Part shown: positions 22,308 to 26,102 of the stretch, one piece after another
Numbering within the stretch: position 1 is the first letter of the stretch
How the letters are laid out: the number at the start of each line of letters is the position of its first letter
NCBI GenBank assembly: GCA_964544155.1
Contig: CAZJAH010000042.1
Coordinates: 1 to 26,102, forward strand
Direction: 5' to 3'
Length of the DNA: 26,102 bases
DNA from: CAZJAH01 sp964544155
GTDB taxonomy: Bacteria > Bacteroidota > Ignavibacteria > Kapaibacteriales > UBA2268
Notes under the pieces: model-generated
Database searches by the model: none
What the model saw: only the letters and a program-made list of their open reading frames with translations
What the model was told of the DNA's origin: nothing
Program-made: the position numbers and the translations under genes

Positions 22308-23378
22308 ATGAAACCGGTATTCTTTTTATTGCTAGTTGTATTTGCTCTGAATAAAATGTCGGCACAGGATCTTACACCTGTGGAGCACGACGGCAATACT
22401 GTATTTATCGATCGTAACGGAGAAATCGTCATCGAAAACGACTATGATATGGATAAATCTGAGATAATAAGAAGATTTCTCGATAAAGAGTTTGAATCCT
22501 ATACTTATCCCGCTTATAATTATTTTTCCGACGGCCTTGCAGTCGCCAGGCGCACAAAGTCCTTTTTTTTTATTACCTACTCAACAAAATACTATCTTCT
22601 GGATTCAACCGGTAATAATTTAAAAACAATTGAAAGGCCCCGTTTTAACCGATTCAGTGAAGGCCTTGCCGTAATGAAATCGCCTGAAACAGGAGACCTC
22701 AAAAGCGGTCTTTACGGATATATAGATTCCTCGATGAAATGGAAAATAGAACCCATTTACAGATATGCCGGCAATTTTAATGAAGGGCTCGCCCTTGTTC
22801 TTAATCTTGAGGGAAATTTCGGATATATCGATAATACAGGCAATACTGCTATCGACTTCAAATTTGAAGACGCCCATTTTTTTCGTGAAGGCCTGGCACC
22901 CGTAAAAATCAATGGCAAGTGGGGCTATATTAATAAAAAGGGCAAACTCGCCATAAATGCGCAATATCTTTATGCCGGCCGTTTTTATGACGGCATGGCC
23001 CGGGTTGGAAACAAAAACGCTTTAGGATATATAAACAAAGAAGGTCAACTGATCACAGGATACAGATACCTCGAAGCCGGAAAATTTTCAGAAGGCCTTG
23101 CCTGTGTGAAAATCGATGACAAATGGGGATACATTGATACAGGCGGAAAAACTGCCATAAAGGCTGATTACTTTTTCGCAGGTGATTTCCATGAAGGCCT
23201 TGCACCGGTATTTTATGAAGGTAAATGGGGCTATATTAATAAAGAAGGCCGTTTGAAGATATATCCGAAATTTAAATTCGCTGAGGAATTTCAGAACGGC
23301 CTGGCTAAAGTCTGGGAAGAAGATGACCATTATTACATAAATATTAAGGGCGATAAAGTATTTGATTTGGATGACTAA
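22308..23378 (+). CDS. Exported WG-repeat protein
   Basis: The real start is ATG at 22308, one base after the stop of the SRPBCC gene; it gives a signal peptide (MKPVFFLLLVVFALNKMSA) that the longer frame would hide. The 356-residue protein contains about seven WG repeats, each of roughly 35-50 residues with the core K-W-G-Y-I-N/D-x-x-G-K-x-x-I and a later F-x-E-G-L-A-x-V, giving an array of beta units. The last copy is degenerate (YYINIKG). WG repeats are widespread in Bacteroidota and thought to mediate protein interaction; no enzyme domain is seen. It should be periplasmic or outside. Confidence 0.88.
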   Translation: MKPVFFLLLVVFALNKMSAQDLTPVEHDGNTVFIDRNGEIVIENDYDMDKSEIIRRFLDKEFESYTYPAYNYFSDGLAVARRTKSFFFITYSTKYYLLDSTGNNLKTIERPRFNRFSEGLAVMKSPETGDLKSGLYGYIDSSMKWKIEPIYRYAGNFNEGLALVLNLEGNFGYIDNTGNTAIDFKFEDAHFFREGLAPVKINGKWGYINKKGKLAINAQYLYAGRFYDGMARVGNKNALGYINKEGQLITGYRYLEAGKFSEGLACVKIDDKWGYIDTGGKTAIKADYFFAGDFHEGLAPVFYEGKWGYINKEGRLKIYPKFKFAEEFQNGLAKVWEEDDHYYINIKGDKVFDLDD

Positions 23379-23396
23379 AATACGGTTTAAAAAAAA

Positions 23397-24863
23397 ATGA
23401 AAACAGCAATATTATTATCATTGATGATGCTTTTAGCTTCTAGCTTTTCTAAAGCTGCATATTTTGATCAGTATTTCAAAGAAAAGACCTTGCGTATCGA
23501 CTACCACCACACAGGACATCAGGAAGTGGAATACATAAGCATAGACAAAATATATTCTTACGGAATGTGGGCCGGAAGCAGAAAGCATTTGAAAGACAAT
23601 TTCAATAATGGCGCCTACTATTATAAGGTCTATGATAAAAAATCCGGCAATCTGATATTTTCCAAAGGCTTTGACAGCTATTTCAGGGAATACAGGAATT
23701 CGGACAGAGGCAGCCGTGGCATCCTGAAAACATACCATGAAACCGCTCTTATTCCCGAGCCTAAAGATGAAGTTATATTTGCGGTAGAATTAAGAGATAA
23801 ATTCAATAAACTGAATGAAATTTTCCGTATGGATATAGACCCTGCTTCAATCGATATAATAAGAGAAGAGCCTCCTATAAGCGGTATTATTATCGAAGAA
23901 TCAATGATCAGCGGTAATCCGAGTATAAAAGTTGATATAGCAGTTATCGGCGAAGGATATACTTCTGATGAATCCCCAAAATTCAAAAAAGACATGGAAA
24001 GATTTACTCAGGCATTCTTCAGGAATGAACCGTTTAAATCGAATAGAGATAATTTCAATATCTACGGGGTATTAAAACCCTCTGCCGAGAGCGGCGTCGA
24101 TGAGCCCCGCGCCGGCATTTATAAAAATACATCACTTAATGCATCGTTTAATTCGCTCGGTTCTGAGCGCTACCTTCTTACTGAGGATAACAAAGCTTTA
24201 AGGGATATAGCGTCAGCTGTTCCATACGACGCGCTTCTAATCATGATAAATTCTCCGAGATATGGCGGCGGCGGCATTTATAACTTTTACTGCACATTCA
24301 CATCCGATAACCAATGGTTCGATTATCTTATTATTCATGAGTTCGGCCATTCATTTGCCGGCCTGGCAGATGAATACTACACTTCAGATGTCGCTTTTGA
24401 CGATTTTTACCCGAAAGGCACAGAGCCGGTCGAACCGAACATCACTGCCTTGAATGATCCCGCTAAACTGAAGTGGAAGGATATGCTCACTCCCGGTATT
24501 GAAATTCCATCCGAATGGAATAAGAAAGAATTTGACAGCTTCGACTTGCAATGGCAGAAAAAAAGACGAGCTATGAATGATGAGATCGCCCGGCTGAAGA
24601 AAAGCGGTGCTTCCAATGATGAAATCATAAAGAAAACAGTAGAATACGACAGGCTCGACCGGGAACACTCCATTGAAGTCAATAAAATGCTTTCGGCTGA
24701 TCCGGCTGCGGGGAAAGTAGGCGCCTTCGAAGGCGCGGGATACGCCTCGACAGGGCTTTTCAGGCCGATGACAGACTGCATTATGTTCTCAAAAGGCACA
24801 AAGCCTTTCTGCAAAGTATGCCAAAAGGCTATTGAAAAAGTAATAGGACATTATACCGAATGA
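23397..24863 (+). CDS. Exported M64-family metallopeptidase
   Basis: The 488-residue protein has a signal peptide (about 1-20), a 110-residue N-terminal beta domain, then the peptidase: VDIAVIGEGYTSDE, GVDEPRAGIYKNTSL, DALLIMINSPRYGGGGIYNF, and the zinc site HEFGHSFAGLADEYY (two His, catalytic Glu, and the downstream D/E ligand region). After a helical KR-rich insertion it ends GAFEGAGYASTGLFRP, DCIMFS and CKVCQKAIE, all found in the M64 (IgA-peptidase-like) family. The name comes from an IgA-cleaving member, but most bacterial members have no known substrate. Its stop overlaps the start of engB by ATGA. Confidence 0.9.
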   Translation: MKTAILLSLMMLLASSFSKAAYFDQYFKEKTLRIDYHHTGHQEVEYISIDKIYSYGMWAGSRKHLKDNFNNGAYYYKVYDKKSGNLIFSKGFDSYFREYRNSDRGSRGILKTYHETALIPEPKDEVIFAVELRDKFNKLNEIFRMDIDPASIDIIREEPPISGIIIEESMISGNPSIKVDIAVIGEGYTSDESPKFKKDMERFTQAFFRNEPFKSNRDNFNIYGVLKPSAESGVDEPRAGIYKNTSLNASFNSLGSERYLLTEDNKALRDIASAVPYDALLIMINSPRYGGGGIYNFYCTFTSDNQWFDYLIIHEFGHSFAGLADEYYTSDVAFDDFYPKGTEPVEPNITALNDPAKLKWKDMLTPGIEIPSEWNKKEFDSFDLQWQKKRRAMNDEIARLKKSGASNDEIIKKTVEYDRLDREHSIEVNKMLSADPAAGKVGAFEGAGYASTGLFRPMTDCIMFSKGTKPFCKVCQKAIEKVIGHYTE

Positions 24864-25462
24864 AATTACACAATTTACAGGCTGAATTCATCAGAGGTTC
24901 TTCCGGCAAGGAACATTTTCCTGACCTCGGCATGCCCGAGATAGCATTTTCAGGAAGGTCGAATGTAGGGAAATCATCGCTGATAAACAGCATTGTCGAA
25001 AGAAAGAACCTGGCACATACAAGTTCAGCTCCCGGCAAAACAAGGGAGATCAACTTTTATGTTGTCGAAAGTAAATGGAGCTTTGCCGACCTGCCGGGAT
25101 TCGGCTACGCTGCCATAGGAAAAAAATACAGACAGAAATGGTCCGAACTTAACTACGAATACCTTGGCGGCAGGAAATCGCTCAGAATGGTCTGCGCCCT
25201 TGTGGATAGCAGGCATGATCCACAGGATAGCGACCTGGCTCTTATCGAATGGCTCGAGAATAACGCGAAGCAATACATCATTATCCTGACAAAATGCGAT
25301 AAGATCTCAAAAATAGCGGTAGCCGAAAGAAAGAAACAGCTCGAGCACCTAGTCAGCAATTGCCGGTATAATATAGAAGTTTTGCCCTATTCGTCAGTAT
25401 CAGGAACGGGCAGGCAGGAACTGCTCGCCATAATTAAAAAAGTATGTGTTTTGGAGGATTAA
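24860..25462 (+). CDS. engB: Ribosome-biogenesis GTPase EngB (YsxC/YihA)
   Basis: The 200-residue Era-like GTPase shows G1 GRSNVGKSSLIN, G2 SSAPGKTREINFY, G3 DLPGFGYA, G4 TKCDK and G5 SSVSGTG. The family helps assemble the large ribosomal subunit and is usually essential. The length is normal. Its ATG overlaps the stop of the M64 gene and its end contains GGAGG for gmhA, so it is translated from the middle of the run. Confidence 0.95.
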   Translation: MKLHNLQAEFIRGSSGKEHFPDLGMPEIAFSGRSNVGKSSLINSIVERKNLAHTSSAPGKTREINFYVVESKWSFADLPGFGYAAIGKKYRQKWSELNYEYLGGRKSLRMVCALVDSRHDPQDSDLALIEWLENNAKQYIIILTKCDKISKIAVAERKKQLEHLVSNCRYNIEVLPYSSVSGTGRQELLAIIKKVCVLED

Positions 25463-26056
25463 ATGGCTGACCATTTTAAAAAAATTAAAAGCGCAATAAA
25501 CGAAAGCATAGAAGTTAAAAACCGGGTACTGGAGCATTGCGCCGAAGATATAGAAAAAACCGGCCTGGAGCTGGCAAATGCCCTGAAAAAGGGCAATAAG
25601 ATACTCTTCTGCGGTAATGGAGGAAGCGCGGCCGACAGCCAGCACCTGGCGGCCGAGCTGGTGATTCGCTTCCGAAGCAGCATTGAGCGCAGGGCGCTTC
25701 CGGCTATTGCTCTGACTGTTGATCCTTCTTTGATGACCGCCGGCGGTAATGATTACGGCTTTGAGAATGTATTCGCCCGGGCTACCGAAGCTTACGGAAA
25801 AAAGGGCGATATTCTGGTTGGAATATCCACCAGCGGAAATTCTGAAAATGTAATGAGGGCAGCCGATAAGGCCTCGGAGCTTGATATGAAAGTTATCGGA
25901 CTTCTCGGTAATGACGGCGGTAAAATAAAGGGCGCTTGTGATTCCTCTGTTATAATACCGGGAAAAATTACCGCAAGGATACAGGAATCGCACATACTTG
26001 TAGGCCACATTTGGTGCGAAATCATCGAAGAAGAACTTTTTCCGGAATTATTCTGA
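25463..26056 (+). CDS. gmhA: Sedoheptulose-7-phosphate isomerase GmhA (SIS domain)
   Basis: GmhA makes D-glycero-D-manno-heptose 7-phosphate for LPS core heptose. The 197-residue protein has the SIS core FCGNGGSAADSQHLAAEL, then RRALPAIALTVDPS, GGNDYGFENVF, GISTSGNSENVMRAADKA, and the final RIQESHILVGHIWCEIIEE with the Gln and His expected in the active site. The ATG follows the engB stop directly, with GGAGG 7 bases upstream. The stop codon lies in the first copy of a 21-bp tandem repeat. No other heptose genes (hldE, hldD) are in the window. A related SIS isomerase is possible but less likely. Confidence 0.92.
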   Translation: MADHFKKIKSAINESIEVKNRVLEHCAEDIEKTGLELANALKKGNKILFCGNGGSAADSQHLAAELVIRFRSSIERRALPAIALTVDPSLMTAGGNDYGFENVFARATEAYGKKGDILVGISTSGNSENVMRAADKASELDMKVIGLLGNDGGKIKGACDSSVIIPGKITARIQESHILVGHIWCEIIEEELFPELF

Positions 26057-26102
26057 AAAATTGTGGAATTATTCTGAAAAATTGTGGAATTATTCTGAAA
26101 AA
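26044..26102 (+). repeat. 21-bp tandem repeat over the end of gmhA
   Basis: The unit GGAATTATTCTGAAAAATTG plus one T repeats at 26044-26064 and 26065-26085, and a third copy (17 bases) runs to the window end. Copies are identical. As 21 is a multiple of 3, each copy repeats the gmhA terminal codons and stop (E-L-F-stop). The array may extend beyond the window. Confidence 0.9.

Noticed and set aside
25400..26008. Long minus-strand ORF opposite gmhA
   Set aside because: Shadow of a conserved gene; no recognisable motifs.

Overview
The window is typical chromosomal DNA from a Gram-negative bacterium, most likely of the Bacteroidota/Chlorobiota/Ignavibacteriota (FCB) group. The support is its mix of families: an outer-membrane barrel, lipoproteins, GmhA for LPS heptose, a GIN-domain (DUF2807) lipoprotein, DUF1573, WG repeats, an M64 peptidase, a 2-domain VOC protein and many multiheme cytochromes. 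Intergenic DNA is clearly AT-rich. I see no insertion sequence, phage, CRISPR array, tRNA or rRNA. The taxonomic call is inference from gene content, not from a marker gene.

Layout. (1) 1-3527, minus strand: MPG-type 3-methyladenine glycosylase, NUDIX hydrolase, ParA, ParB, a hotdog acyl-CoA thioesterase and the first codons of one more gene. (2) 3571-5427, plus: tRNA-dihydrouridine synthase and a VOC protein, closed by a strong bidirectional terminator. (3) 5500-7834, minus: DUF456 membrane protein and an M24 aminopeptidase P. (4) 8230-13920, plus: a six-gene electron-transfer island. (5) 14297-17509: a small conserved hypothetical, then on the minus strand acyl-CoA dehydrogenase, a GIN-domain lipoprotein and aspartate-semialdehyde dehydrogenase. 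(6) 17828-21169: DUF1573 protein, small SH3-like protein, NadA-NadC (quinolinate to nicotinate mononucleotide) and a small membrane protein. (7) 21248-26056, plus: a tightly coupled run of scramblase-like, SRPBCC, WG-repeat, M64 peptidase, EngB and GmhA genes. The window ends inside a 21-bp tandem repeat.

The most interesting region is 8230-13920. It encodes a six-heme lipoprotein with a short collagen-like linker, a protein fusing one c-type heme site to an outer-membrane beta-barrel, a Tat-exported Rieske protein, a small monoheme cytochrome, a 13-heme cytochrome with a C-terminal membrane anchor, and a four-helix FdnI/HydC-like diheme cytochrome b whose start overlaps the 13-heme gene. Together these could link the inner-membrane quinone pool to the cell surface: cytochrome b, 13-heme wire, soluble carriers, heme-bearing porin, surface six-heme lipoprotein. 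The parts resemble separate known systems (CbcL-type quinol oxidation in Geobacter, Cyc2-type cytochrome-porin fusions of iron oxidisers), but I do not know this combination as a described system. The direction of electron flow cannot be read from the sequence.

The island falls into three transcription units by its terminators (after 9213, 11565 and 13920). Its non-coding DNA carries several inverted repeats: arms ATGTATAT/ATATACAT at 8142-8160, a terminator-like hairpin in the leader at 8185-8209, a 15-bp stem at 11615-11661 just before the 13-heme gene, and a perfect 10-bp-arm palindrome at 13998-14018 after the last gene. These are the best candidates for regulatory sites in the window.
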